Source: an uncultured Paenibacillaceae bacterium
GTDB lineage: Bacteria > Bacillota > Bacilli > Aneurinibacillales > Aneurinibacillaceae
Assembly (NCBI GenBank): GCA_946478845.1
Contig: CAMLDI010000002.1
Location: forward strand, 164,492 to 228,491
Reading direction: 5' to 3'
Length of the DNA stretch: 64,000 nucleotides
Below, piece by piece: positions 43,453 through 52,991 of this stretch. The notes below the pieces were generated by a model. It saw only the letters and a list, made by a program, of their open reading frames with translations, was not told the DNA's origin and made no database searches. The first letter of the stretch is position 1. Each line of letters begins with the position of its first letter. The translations under genes and the position numbers were made by a program.

Positions 43453-45714
43453 GTGAAGAATACAACTACAAATTTTCCGAATGTACAGGTTGAGGCGATG
43501 ATGAATAATAATCATCATAAAAAACTGGCATATGTTTTTCAAAATACCATGAACTATTTTTCTTCTGACTCCTTTATTTGTAAAAATGGATGGTTTTTTA
43601 TCCTGGATGTAACGGGTAAAGTCCTTGTTCAAAAGAAAATAGGGTATCCTGATAATTCTTTGCGCCATTCTTATAATGTAGAAGAATTAAGCAGCCAGAA
43701 TTTCATTAGCGATCATTCGAGAATTGTTTGTGTTCCCATTCAAGAAGAAAAGGTTGTTACTGGGTATTTAGGGTTATCTGTCCCCGGCCAAGTTTCCTGT
43801 GATCAATGTCTTGCTTTTCTGGAAGGATTTCGTTACTCCCTGCATATGGGTTGGGAGTCTTATTACAATGAACATGTAGCAGCCATTGTTTATGAAATGA
43901 ATGAAAGCTTTGAATTAGACCATGTTCTTTCTACTGTTGTGAATCGGGTTGTGAAGATTCTTGGGAGAAAAGAGTGCATTGCCGCAATTTTTAATCGGGA
44001 GCAAAGGAAAATTGAATCTCAATGGTCTTCCGATTTGTTATCCCTTGAACATTTTAAAAGGAATCTATTAGCCAATAATGATATTTTTTATGAAAAACTA
44101 TTGAAATCCTTTGATAAAAATAAAGAACCCTTTCAGATTATTGAACAATTCTTTATTTTCCCAATCATTCATTCTGGTAATACTCTTGGTATTATTGCGG
44201 TCTTATCTGAAGAACATATAGAGTTATTTGAATATGAGAAACAATTTATTTTTAAATTGTTAAAAGAAGTAGCTTCTGCACTTAATAAGGTTCTCACACT
44301 GCTTCGTATTGAACGAGACCATGAAAAAAGAGACCGATTATATCAGGTAACGAAGAAAATTCATTCTTCCATTGATGTAAACGAAGTATTACATGCTATC
44401 GTTGAAAATGTAAAATACATGTATCCTGAGTTACAGGCGGAACTGTGGTTATCCCATGATTCCTGTTCCACACAACTTCCTGTTAAGCAATTTACTTTCC
44501 AATCTGATGAAAGTGAAGTTAGTGTACAGGCTTATATGGAAGCAAGAACCATTGTGAAAAAGTCTTTAGGTGAACGAGCTCTAACCTTAGCTGCACCTTT
44601 ACGTGGGAAGCAAGGGGTGTATGGGGTAATCGAATTCCATGCGCCAGAACCCATTACTTTGCAAAAACGGGATATTGAATATATTTCTATGCTGGCTGAT
44701 ACTGCGGGGACTGCTTTTGAAAGTGCCCAATTATATTATCAAACGAGAAATATGATAAGGGAATTGTTATTAATCAATGAGATTACCCAACAATTAAATA
44801 AAAGCCTTAAATTAAAGGATGTATTAAAATTTGTAACAGGCAAATTAATTGAAACCTATGGTGCAGAATATTGCTGTATCCTGCGTAAGTCAGGGGAAAC
44901 GGATTCATTTATAATTCAAGCATCAACGAATGAAAAACATTTAGGACAGGTCGTCGGCAAACGCTGGAATAAATTAATCAACTTGAATAAAAAAACAGAG
45001 CCTATTATTGTAGCTGATCTTCCAACAGGGGAAGGAGAACCTTTATTTAGGGGGCATCATTCATTTGTCGGAGTTCCTTTGGTGGATGGGGGAAAAGTAG
45101 AGGGTGCCATTCTCGTGATGGATTCGCGCACGAACTTCTTTACCTTTGATGATTACAAATTATTAGAAATCCTTGCCCAACATATGAATTTAGCAATGAC
45201 CAATGCTTCTTTGCATGCAGAAGTTGAACGCCTGGTCGTGATTGATAATCTTACAGGATTATATAACCGAAAATATTTATATGATTATGTCACAGCATCT
45301 CAGGCAACCGATGAATATGGATCATTAATTTTAATTGATATCGATTTCTTCAAAAATGTAAATGATACCTATGGACATCAAGTGGGGGATGAAATTTTAG
45401 TGCAAGTGGCAGATATTCTTCATGATTCCATTCGCAGTTCAGATGTGGCTACAAGATGGGGAGGAGAAGAATTGGCGATTTACTTGCCCAGGGTTAAAAT
45501 TGATAAAGCACTGGATGTTGCAGAACGTATACGCAAAAGAGTTATGGACCGTACGAAACCTCAGATTACGATATCCAGCGGATTATCTTTTTGGGACCGC
45601 AGTGACCGTTATATAAGTGTAGAAAATCTCTTCCAATGTGCGGATGCAGCTCTTTATCAGGCAAAAAGTGTAGGGCGGAATAAGATTATCGTGGCCTCTA
45701 TGGATAATGATTAA
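43453..45714 (+). CDS. GAF-domain diguanylate cyclase
   Basis: 753 residues: three GAF-like domains (about 130-280, 300-430 and 445-590) followed by a GGDEF domain. The active site is intact as RWGGEELAIYL, with ID-DFFKNVNDTYGHQVGDE giving the metal and substrate residues. An I-site RSSD lies exactly five residues before the active motif, so product inhibition by c-di-GMP is expected. No membrane helix, so it is a cytosolic sensor. Start GTG 43453 with AAAGAGGG. B. subtilis has a related protein (YtrP) in the same area. Confidence 0.88.
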   Translation: MKNTTTNFPNVQVEAMMNNNHHKKLAYVFQNTMNYFSSDSFICKNGWFFILDVTGKVLVQKKIGYPDNSLRHSYNVEELSSQNFISDHSRIVCVPIQEEKVVTGYLGLSVPGQVSCDQCLAFLEGFRYSLHMGWESYYNEHVAAIVYEMNESFELDHVLSTVVNRVVKILGRKECIAAIFNREQRKIESQWSSDLLSLEHFKRNLLANNDIFYEKLLKSFDKNKEPFQIIEQFFIFPIIHSGNTLGIIAVLSEEHIELFEYEKQFIFKLLKEVASALNKVLTLLRIERDHEKRDRLYQVTKKIHSSIDVNEVLHAIVENVKYMYPELQAELWLSHDSCSTQLPVKQFTFQSDESEVSVQAYMEARTIVKKSLGERALTLAAPLRGKQGVYGVIEFHAPEPITLQKRDIEYISMLADTAGTAFESAQLYYQTRNMIRELLLINEITQQLNKSLKLKDVLKFVTGKLIETYGAEYCCILRKSGETDSFIIQASTNEKHLGQVVGKRWNKLINLNKKTEPIIVADLPTGEGEPLFRGHHSFVGVPLVDGGKVEGAILVMDSRTNFFTFDDYKLLEILAQHMNLAMTNASLHAEVERLVVIDNLTGLYNRKYLYDYVTASQATDEYGSLILIDIDFFKNVNDTYGHQVGDEILVQVADILHDSIRSSDVATRWGGEELAIYLPRVKIDKALDVAERIRKRVMDRTKPQITISSGLSFWDRSDRYISVENLFQCADAALYQAKSVGRNKIIVASMDND

Positions 45715-45776
45715 TCTCTTCTGATAAAATGGTATAATGATTTTACAATATACCTAATAAAGAGGAGGTAAAGGAT

Positions 45777-46436
45777 TTGAAACGGATTCTGACGACCATC
45801 CTCTTTCTCGTCCTTGTGATTGCTCTAGTAATGCAGACGGATATAGGCCATTTATTACGAACAGGCAATATTGAGCAAATTGCCCATATGATTCAATCCT
45901 ATGGGTGGATTGCCTTGTTTATCTCAATGGCAGCAATCATTGTCCAAACCTTTTTTCCTGTAATTCCTTTTGTTTTGTTGGCTGGGGCAAATGTGATTGC
46001 TTTTGGATTATGGTATGGTTTTGTCATAAGTTGGACTTCGGCTGTTTTAGCGGCCATACTAAATTTTATTCTTGTCCGGTATGCAGCGCGAGATTGGGCA
46101 GAACGGAAAATGGGACACCATTCCTTTGTGAAGAAGTTAAACGAGCAGGCCGAGAAGCGTGGGTTCTGGATTATTTTTGCGGCACGTTTTATCCCTGTTT
46201 TGCCTTCCAGTGTAATTAATACGGCCGCAGGGGTTTCTAAGGTGGTATTTCCCAGTTTTTTCTTTGCCACTCTTTTTGGCAAACTTCCGGCTGTTTTATT
46301 TGAATCCATTCTAGGACATTATGTGATTAATTGGGAAGAAAATAAAGGGAAGTTAATCCTTATTTTTATTGGTCTTCTTTTGTTTACTCTTTCCTTAAAA
46401 TTTTTTCAAAAACGCAAGAAAAAGATGCTTTCCTAG
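45777..46436 (+). CDS. TVP38/TMEM64 (SNARE-associated) membrane protein
   Basis: 219 residues with about six hydrophobic segments. The family core reads FPVIPFVLLAGANVIAFGLWYG and FAARFIPVLPSSVINTAAG followed by FFFATLFGKLPAVLFE, which form the two reentrant hairpins of the DedA-like fold. Proteins of this kind are thought to move lipids across the membrane. Start TTG 45777 with GAGGAGG upstream. It precedes refZ by 36 bases. Confidence 0.85.
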   Translation: MKRILTTILFLVLVIALVMQTDIGHLLRTGNIEQIAHMIQSYGWIALFISMAAIIVQTFFPVIPFVLLAGANVIAFGLWYGFVISWTSAVLAAILNFILVRYAARDWAERKMGHHSFVKKLNEQAEKRGFWIIFAARFIPVLPSSVINTAAGVSKVVFPSFFFATLFGKLPAVLFESILGHYVINWEENKGKLILIFIGLLLFTLSLKFFQKRKKKMLS

Positions 46437-46472
46437 TAAAAAGGCCATTGGTCTGGAAGGTGAGGGGAATCC

Positions 46473-47138
46473 ATGAAACGGTCATCTGAGCTTACAAAAG
46501 ATAAGATAGCACAGGCGGCCATACAATTATTTGATTCTCAGGGATTTGATGGGACGACAGTCCGCCAAATAGCCAGACAAGCTGATGTGAATGTAGCATT
46601 AATTTCTTATTATTTTAAAAATAAAAAAGGGTTGATGGAGTACATTATGGTCCATTACTACGAAGAATTATTTCGTAGATTGGCAAGATGTAAAGTTGAA
46701 CAACAAAGGTCATCCCGGTTCTCCCTTTTAGCCCAGATGTTGCAAGAGATGATTAGGTACCAATCTGAATCTCATAAAATTACTCGCTTTATTCATCGGG
46801 AATTATCTGTGGAATCAATGCTCGGCAGGGAAATTATGTGTATTTATATCAAACAAATTAAACATGATTTATCTTCTGTTCTTGAAGAAGGAATGATTTT
46901 GGGGGAATTTCATTCAATCCATGTTGATGGTGTAGTTATGAATCTATTATCTATTATTTATTTTCCTTATGTCTACCCGCAAATCCTTCGTGAAGTTTTT
47001 TATATTGAACCCATTGAAGAACCTTTTGTGGCACAAATCACTAAGGATTTAATGGATTTCTTAAAAAGAATTTTACAACCGGTTGATGATGGCCAAGGGG
47101 AGGAAAAATTAAGTAATATAAAAAAGGGGTCGCTGTGA
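46473..47138 (+). CDS. refZ: RefZ-like TetR-family regulator
   Basis: 221 residues. The N-terminal helix-turn-helix is TKDKIAQAAIQLFDSQGFDG followed by VRQIARQADVNVALISYYF, a TetR signature. The C-terminal domain is helical with an IHRELSVESMLGREI segment typical of RefZ (YttP). RefZ binds chromosomal sites near the origin and inhibits FtsZ during sporulation. It is 1 base from ezrA, as in Bacillus, which supports the name. Ligand unknown. Confidence 0.82.
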   Translation: MKRSSELTKDKIAQAAIQLFDSQGFDGTTVRQIARQADVNVALISYYFKNKKGLMEYIMVHYYEELFRRLARCKVEQQRSSRFSLLAQMLQEMIRYQSESHKITRFIHRELSVESMLGREIMCIYIKQIKHDLSSVLEEGMILGEFHSIHVDGVVMNLLSIIYFPYVYPQILREVFYIEPIEEPFVAQITKDLMDFLKRILQPVDDGQGEEKLSNIKKGSL

Positions 47139-47139
47139 A

Positions 47140-48825
47140 ATGAGTATATTTGGAATTCCCGATTGGATGGTTATTATAGTGATTACCATCCTTTCTGTAC
47201 TTGTTTTGATTTTTTATACATACAACAGAAAAAGAAATATTATGAAAATGTTAGGCGACATTGAGCAAGAGATGGAGAAAATCACAGGATTTACGGAAAT
47301 TCCAGGATTAGATCCTGAGTGGAAAAAAAACCCAGCCAAGGTGAAAGAACGTTATCATTCAATTCTGGACTCTCTTAATCAATTTAAGGCTGATTCAATG
47401 ACGGATATTGAATTGATAACCTTAGATGTTGAAGAAGACTTAAGAGGCCTGCATTTTAAAAAATGTGAAAAAAATATCGAAGGTGTTAGACGAAAATTAA
47501 AGGTGTTAGAAGAAAAATTAAATGATTATTTTTTGCAAATTAAAACTTTTGGGGAAATTTTAATTGAAATTGAGGGCTTAAAAACCGATTATAATCAGAT
47601 AAGGCAAAAAGTAGAGCGGAGAATAGATGAATTAAGATTCCAATATAGTTTTTCCTTTCATTCTTTGAAAGAATATCTTAACGGAATTGACCGTGAATTT
47701 ATTCATATTAACGAGGAAGAAGAGCAAGGGCATTTTGAAGAAGTTAAAGATCAATTAGAAGCTTTGCTTGGCAGAAATAAAAGCTTAATGGAAATATTGC
47801 AAAGAGTTCCTGCTCTTCGCCAAACCATTGAAAAGGAACTTAGCCAGGAGTTAAGACAACTTTATGAGGATGTACAAGAAATGATTCAGGGGGATTTTGG
47901 AGGGGACCCTGATGCCATTTATGCGGAAATGCTAAAAATAAAAGGAAAAGCTGATAAGCTTCCTCGTTTATTTGAAGAGGGGAAAATAGAAGAAGCGGAA
48001 AGAAAAGTCCTAGAAGTTCGTGAAGATATCGAAAATCTCTATAAATCAATGGAAGAAATTTTTGAAAGTTACCATCAATATTGTACCTATTTATCTGAAT
48101 TACCCCATTATCTCCAATTATTAAAAGATGATAGTACATATCTTACAGAAGAATTAAATGATTTATCAGAGAGATTTCAAGTTAATGGGGGTGATGTATT
48201 TTATTATAATTGCCAAATCGATGCATTAATTTCTGAAATCGAAGGATCATTGGATAAAATAGCCGCCTCAGGAGATAAAGTATCTTATTTGCGATTTAAA
48301 GAAATGGTTGTAAATGCCGCTGATGGGGCGAAGAAATTGCTTGAACAAAGGGAGCAAATGATTCAAGAGCTAAAAGATCTCCGCAAAGGAGAAACGTTAG
48401 CTCTAGAGGAAATTAGACAGCTTAAAAGCGATGTTGGAAGGGTAGAGCAACAGCTAAAACGCCTATATTTGCCCGGCATTCCGGAAGTAGTGAATCATGG
48501 AATTGAATTGGCTCGTACAGCAATTGTGGATGTAGAAAAAGCATTGATAGATATTCCTTTAAATATGGGAAAAGTAAATCACTATTTAAAAGAAGCTAGA
48601 ACACAGACCATTGATTTGTTAGAAAAAGCAACACAAATGATTCAATTTAGCCAGAATACGGAACAGAGAATTCAACAAACCAATCGATATCGACGCCATG
48701 ATCGGGAAATTGAATCTCTGTTATATGCAGCTGAAGTGGCATATCGTTCTTTAGATTTTGAAGAATCCTCTAAATTGGCTGAGCAGGCATATGAACTTTC
48801 AAGAATGAAATATCATAAAGAATAG
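47140..48825 (+). CDS. ezrA: Septation ring regulator EzrA
   Basis: 561 residues, as in Bacillus. One N-terminal membrane helix (MVIIVITILSVLVLIFYTY) is followed by five spectrin-like helical repeats of Glu/Lys-rich coiled coil, ending in SRMKYHKE. EzrA is cytoplasmic-facing and tunes FtsZ ring formation. It is almost adjacent to refZ and ends at a terminator. Confidence 0.93.
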   Translation: MSIFGIPDWMVIIVITILSVLVLIFYTYNRKRNIMKMLGDIEQEMEKITGFTEIPGLDPEWKKNPAKVKERYHSILDSLNQFKADSMTDIELITLDVEEDLRGLHFKKCEKNIEGVRRKLKVLEEKLNDYFLQIKTFGEILIEIEGLKTDYNQIRQKVERRIDELRFQYSFSFHSLKEYLNGIDREFIHINEEEEQGHFEEVKDQLEALLGRNKSLMEILQRVPALRQTIEKELSQELRQLYEDVQEMIQGDFGGDPDAIYAEMLKIKGKADKLPRLFEEGKIEEAERKVLEVREDIENLYKSMEEIFESYHQYCTYLSELPHYLQLLKDDSTYLTEELNDLSERFQVNGGDVFYYNCQIDALISEIEGSLDKIAASGDKVSYLRFKEMVVNAADGAKKLLEQREQMIQELKDLRKGETLALEEIRQLKSDVGRVEQQLKRLYLPGIPEVVNHGIELARTAIVDVEKALIDIPLNMGKVNHYLKEARTQTIDLLEKATQMIQFSQNTEQRIQQTNRYRRHDREIESLLYAAEVAYRSLDFEESSKLAEQAYELSRMKYHKE

Positions 48826-48860
48826 AAAAAGCACATCCAAATGGATGTGCTTTTTCTGGG
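48826..48860 (+). terminator. Terminator of ezrA
   Basis: Perfect stem AAAAAGCACATCC (48826-48838) with GGATGTGCTTTTT (48843-48855), loop AAAT. Confidence 0.9.
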
Positions 48861-48887
48861 AGAAGTGTGAGAGTCAGTTGCAAGTTT

Positions 48888-48931
48888 AAGGGGGAGTAGG
48901 TTTACTATTATAGTGCCCCTATTCCCCCTTA
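48888..48931 (-). terminator. Terminator of the actP operon
   Basis: AAGGGGGAGTAGG (48888-48900) pairs with CCTATTCCCCCTT (48918-48930); T-run on the minus strand. Confidence 0.7.
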
Positions 48932-48945
48932 TTTAAACCTGTGTA

Positions 48946-50481
48946 TTAAGCACTTTCACGAATTCCTGTGTTCGCTTTAACAAGTACTTCATCAAACTTG
49001 GCAGCTTCTTCTTTACGGCGAGAGATAATGGTTCCAAGATAAGCTGCGAGGAAGCCGACGGGCACAGAAATAATTGCAGGGTTTGTTAATTTGATTAATG
49101 GAGCAGCCTCAATAATTGCTTTACCAGATGGATCAAACACGTTAGGGCTAACAACCACTAGGGCTAATGCAGTAAGTAAACCGACAATCATTCCGGAAAT
49201 TGCTCCAGCAGTGTTGAATTTTTTCCAGAAAATGGTGAGGAGAATTACAGGTAAGTTAGCACTTGCAGCTACGCAGAAGGCAAGGGATACAAGGAAAGCT
49301 ACGTTCATTTTTTGTGCGAATAAAGCAAGGGCAATAGAAATTATCGCCACTCCTACAGACGCAATTCTAGCAGCTTTCATTTGTTCTTTCTCAGAAACAT
49401 TGCCTTTTTTAATGATATGGCTATAGAAATCATGCGCGAATGCAGAGGCACCAGAGAGCACCAGACCTGCTACTACCGCAAGAATGGTTGCAAATGCAAC
49501 AGCTGCTACGAAGGCCATTAACAGGTCTCCACCTAAAGCTTGAGCAAGAAGAGGGGCTGCCATGTTACCAGCGGCATTTGCATTAACAATTGCTTCGTTA
49601 CCAACAAATGCTGCAGCACCGAAGCCAAGGAAAATCGTCATAACATAGAAAATACCGATTAACCAGGTAGCATATACAACAGATTTACGAGCTGTTGGTG
49701 CATCTTTTACAGTAAAGAAACGAATGAGAATATGGGGCAGGCCTGCAGTTCCCAGAACTAATGCGATATTCATGGAAATGGTGTCTAAGCCATCTTTATA
49801 TTTAACGCCAGGATTTAGGAATGCTTCCCCAAGAGGTGTTGCTGTTTTCATATGTTCGAACATTTGGGCAAAGCTGAAATTGAATTTTGCAAATACAATC
49901 ATAGAAATGATGAAAGTACCGGCCATAAGCAAGACAGCTTTAACAATTTGCACCCAGCTGGTAGCTGTCATACCGCCGAAGATAACATAAACAGTCATTA
50001 AGACACCGACAATTAATACGGATGTAGTATAATCAAGCCCCAATAGGAGTTTGATAAGAGCACCAGCTCCAACCAGTTGTGCGATCATATAGAAAATGGA
50101 GATGGTGATAGTGTTGAGGGCTGCTACGCCACGTACTTTTTTATCATCGAATCGGGCAGCAATCATATCAGCCATTGTATATTTTCCAAGATTACGGAGA
50201 GGCTCAGCTACAATATAAAGTACCACTAGATATGCAACAAGATACCCAACACTGTAGAAAAATCCATCAAATCCTGTAAGGGCAATAGCACCGGCAATAC
50301 CAAGGAAAGAAGCGGCAGACATGTAGTCACCAGCAATAGCCAGTCCATTCTGCCAGGCTGTAAGTCCACCGCCTGCGGTGTAAAACTCACTTGTAGTTTT
50401 GGTTTTTTTGGAGGCGAAATACGTTATAACGAGCGTTGCTGCGACGATAAGCAGGAAAAACATAAATGCGGTGGTTTGCAT
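48946..50481 (-). CDS. actP: Cation/acetate symporter
   Basis: Sodium:solute symporter family, 511 residues, 13 hydrophobic helices. Signatures: SEFYTAGGGLTAWQNGLA, GDYMSAASFLGIAG, GGMTATSWVQIVKAV and the GLVLSGASAFAHDFY loop. These carry acetate and other short monocarboxylates with cations. It is preceded by the DUF485 gene 2 bases away. With acsA it forms an acetate-use system. Confidence 0.88.
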   Translation of the reverse strand: MQTTAFMFFLLIVAATLVITYFASKKTKTTSEFYTAGGGLTAWQNGLAIAGDYMSAASFLGIAGAIALTGFDGFFYSVGYLVAYLVVLYIVAEPLRNLGKYTMADMIAARFDDKKVRGVAALNTITISIFYMIAQLVGAGALIKLLLGLDYTTSVLIVGVLMTVYVIFGGMTATSWVQIVKAVLLMAGTFIISMIVFAKFNFSFAQMFEHMKTATPLGEAFLNPGVKYKDGLDTISMNIALVLGTAGLPHILIRFFTVKDAPTARKSVVYATWLIGIFYVMTIFLGFGAAAFVGNEAIVNANAAGNMAAPLLAQALGGDLLMAFVAAVAFATILAVVAGLVLSGASAFAHDFYSHIIKKGNVSEKEQMKAARIASVGVAIISIALALFAQKMNVAFLVSLAFCVAASANLPVILLTIFWKKFNTAGAISGMIVGLLTALALVVVSPNVFDPSGKAIIEAAPLIKLTNPAIISVPVGFLAAYLGTIISRRKEEAAKFDEVLVKANTGIRESA

Positions 50482-50483
50482 TA

Positions 50484-50837
50484 TTAATTCCCTCCTAAAT
50501 TATGTTCTTTGAGAATTTCTTCGGTTTGTTTGTCAAACTTGGCAGCTTTAGCAGTGTAAATATGGCAGAGTGACCATGTCATAATGAATTGAGCGAATGC
50601 GAATACCCATGCCCAGGTAATAGCACCGATTGCTGGGGTGTTAAGAACCTTACTGTAGGATGTCATAATGGGCAACACATAGTAGAAAATCATGAAAAAA
50701 ATGGTGAAGGGAACGATAAAATTACGTTTGGAAACTAAAAGCGCTTGGAATTTTGGGCTGTTGGCAATTGCTGAATAATCGATGCCCTGTTTCCTTTTCC
50801 CTCCGCTAGTCGTTTTTTCTGCTAAGTTTGACATCAT
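50484..50837 (-). CDS. DUF485 membrane protein (YjcH-like)
   Basis: 117 residues with two membrane helices: FIVPFTIFFMIFYYVLPIM and ITWAWVFAFAQFIMTWSLCHIY. It belongs to DUF485, which is found next to actP in many bacteria and is likely an accessory to the transporter. The start ATG 50837 has GGAAGTG upstream; ATG 50834 is equally possible. Confidence 0.85.
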   Translation of the reverse strand: MMSNLAEKTTSGGKRKQGIDYSAIANSPKFQALLVSKRNFIVPFTIFFMIFYYVLPIMTSYSKVLNTPAIGAITWAWVFAFAQFIMTWSLCHIYTAKAAKFDKQTEEILKEHNLGGN

Positions 50838-51070
50838 TTTTCACTTCCTTTTTTAATTTTTTTGCTGCATTTTGGGAGTGATGAAAACTAGCCTAATCCC
50901 CTCGTTTTGTTAAACCGTTTACATTTTTGAATATTTTGAAAATATTGACGAAGGGTGAGAGATATCATCACCCACATCTCCTATATTAAAACATTTTAAT
51001 AGATTTGAAAACATAATTTTCAGAATATATTTAAATTTTTTTATATTTGATTAAATTAGATTAATTTCGA
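50838..51070. other. Intergenic region with actP-operon regulatory sequence
   Basis: 233 AT-rich bases. It holds a cre-like site (50908-50923) and an overlapping run of GATTAAATT direct repeats (51045-51078) near the end of the neighbouring gene. The latter may be only base composition. No small ORF was found. Confidence 0.4.
50908..50923 (-). promoter_or_regulatory. Cre-like site before the actP operon
   Basis: Minus strand TGTAAACGGTTTAACA matches 12 of 14 core positions of the cre consensus, about 70 bases before the DUF485 gene. CcpA binding is inferred, not shown. Confidence 0.45.
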
Positions 51071-52975
51071 TTAAATTCGCATGCCTTTTACCTGAAACAT
51101 ACGCATTAAGCGTTGTTGTAACCATTTTGCTGTTGTTAATGATTTCTTAAGTTGTATACGCTCCTGTTTTGTTAATTGGGATACACATAAAGAATTTGAT
51201 AGAGGAGATTGTTTTTCAATCTGTTTTAAATGCAGGCGTATTCTGTAATCCATAAGAGTTTGGAATGAATGTATTATTTCTTCTCCTTCTTCTTCGGAAA
51301 AAATCCCCTTCCTTATTAATTGTTTCAAACGGTCAATGGTTGAGACGGCTTCAATACCTTCAAACAGGGAGAGAATTCGCATTACATTGATAAAATGCAC
51401 AAGGGCTCCTGTTTTTAAATCCAGGGTTTCTCCTGTTTTTTTATCTAATAGCAATCTGCCAAACATTCCTAAAGGTACAGAAGACACCCCATCATCTTCC
51501 ACGAGCAAGGGATACACCAATGGATGTTTTCTTTTTTCGGCAAATAACATCTCTCGTAATTCTTTTGCAAGATTTTCATTTCCATAGATAGGCCGGAAAT
51601 CTAAAAAAATAGTAAACTGCCGGATGTCTTCTATTTGTAAATAAGAAAACCAATTTTTCACGGTATCTTTCCAGTCAGACAAAGATTTTCGCCAATGGGA
51701 ATTGGTGGCCATTACCCCTCCTTTGCATTGAGGTACGCCAGCTTTTTCCAAGCTTAACACGACTTTTTTTGCTAGTTTTCTGAAATAGTATTCGGCTTTT
51801 TCCTGTTCTTCTTGATTTTCTATGTCCCCATAAATCATTCCATTATCCTGGTCTGTGGAAATGGTTTGCTCTGATCTGCCTTCGCTCCCCATTGCAATCC
51901 AACAATAATCGACGGGAGGAGGGCCATACCCTTCATCAACCATTTCTAGTTCTGCTAATTGTATAATTTTTCGCACAAGGCGATCATTAAATTCTGTAAG
52001 GATAGGACACAATTCCCAGGCTTTGGAGTTTTCCTCCATCATTCCCTTTGTAAAAGAAATAATAAGGGGGTTAATTTGAATGATTTCATCTAAAGAAGCA
52101 ACAGATTCTATTTTTTCTACTAATGTAAGAACAGAGTGTCCGCGAAAATCTGAGAGACTTCGCAAGGTAATAATCCCTTCCAGCGTGTTTCCCTGCACTA
52201 CAGGCAAATGTTTAATGTTATTGTTAATCATTTTTAACATCGCTTCATAAAAATATGATTCTGGAGAAATAGTTACTACATTTGTGCTCATCAATTGGGC
52301 AACAGAGGTTGTTGGTATTGATGAATGCTTTGGAATCATTTGAAATAAATCATGCTCTGTGATGATGCCGATTAATTGCCCCTGTTTTGTAACCAACAGG
52401 GAACTGATTTTTCTCTTCATCATTTCTTCAGCGGCATTGACCACAGGGATGTCCATTTCAATTGTAATTGGAGGCCGTGTCATAAGGTCCCCAACTTTTT
52501 TGCGATAGGGATAGATTTCTAAGCCTATAGGATGTTGGGAAGTTTCTACTGCCAGGGTGTGATATAACTGCTGTAATCGCAAACTCATTTCAATAGTTAA
52601 TTTCTCTGCAAAGGCAGTGTTTTTTTGCACCAGTTGGTGAAATTCTGTTTTGGATAAAACCAATAATTCACTTTGTTCAGTGGTTTGTACCGAGAAGAGG
52701 GTAGGTTCGCCTGAAAATTGATGAAGCAAACCGATTAATTCTCCGGGTTGATAAAAATGAATGGTTTCTTCTGCTCCTTTTTCATTAATGAGGATGCTGT
52801 GGGCCCGACCTCGCAGCAAAAGGTACAGTTCTCCATTTTTTTCTCTTTCATGAATGATAAATTGATCCTTAGCCTGAATCAATAGAGTGGAATGTTCAAT
52901 TAATAGGTCTAGCTCATAATCAGGGAGGGAGTTGAAAAGAGGAAGAGATTGCATCATTTGCTTTATATGTTGCAT
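51071..52975 (-). CDS. cNMP-binding / CBS / DUF294 nucleotidyltransferase-like protein
   Basis: 634 residues: a cyclic-nucleotide-binding-like domain (about 10-130: LPLFNSLPDYELDLLI, GELIGLLHQF), two CBS repeats (about 160-280: VGDLMTRPPITIEMDIP, AQLMSTNVVTISPES), then a PII-uridylyltransferase-like domain with IAMGSEGRSEQTISTDQDNG (nucleotidyltransferase motif) and a helical C-terminal domain. Similar proteins are next to acetate transport genes in other bacteria and are thought to be signalling transferases. The actP operon is 234 bases downstream on the same strand, which suggests a role in acetate control. Confidence 0.85.
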   Translation of the reverse strand: MQHIKQMMQSLPLFNSLPDYELDLLIEHSTLLIQAKDQFIIHEREKNGELYLLLRGRAHSILINEKGAEETIHFYQPGELIGLLHQFSGEPTLFSVQTTEQSELLVLSKTEFHQLVQKNTAFAEKLTIEMSLRLQQLYHTLAVETSQHPIGLEIYPYRKKVGDLMTRPPITIEMDIPVVNAAEEMMKRKISSLLVTKQGQLIGIITEHDLFQMIPKHSSIPTTSVAQLMSTNVVTISPESYFYEAMLKMINNNIKHLPVVQGNTLEGIITLRSLSDFRGHSVLTLVEKIESVASLDEIIQINPLIISFTKGMMEENSKAWELCPILTEFNDRLVRKIIQLAELEMVDEGYGPPPVDYCWIAMGSEGRSEQTISTDQDNGMIYGDIENQEEQEKAEYYFRKLAKKVVLSLEKAGVPQCKGGVMATNSHWRKSLSDWKDTVKNWFSYLQIEDIRQFTIFLDFRPIYGNENLAKELREMLFAEKRKHPLVYPLLVEDDGVSSVPLGMFGRLLLDKKTGETLDLKTGALVHFINVMRILSLFEGIEAVSTIDRLKQLIRKGIFSEEEGEEIIHSFQTLMDYRIRLHLKQIEKQSPLSNSLCVSQLTKQERIQLKKSLTTAKWLQQRLMRMFQVKGMRI

Positions 52976-52991
52976 CGAATGGCCTCCTTAT

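Noticed and set aside
51040..51080. GATTAAATT direct repeats as an operator
   Set aside because: They run into the last codons of the DUF294 gene in a very AT-rich stretch and are probably chance.
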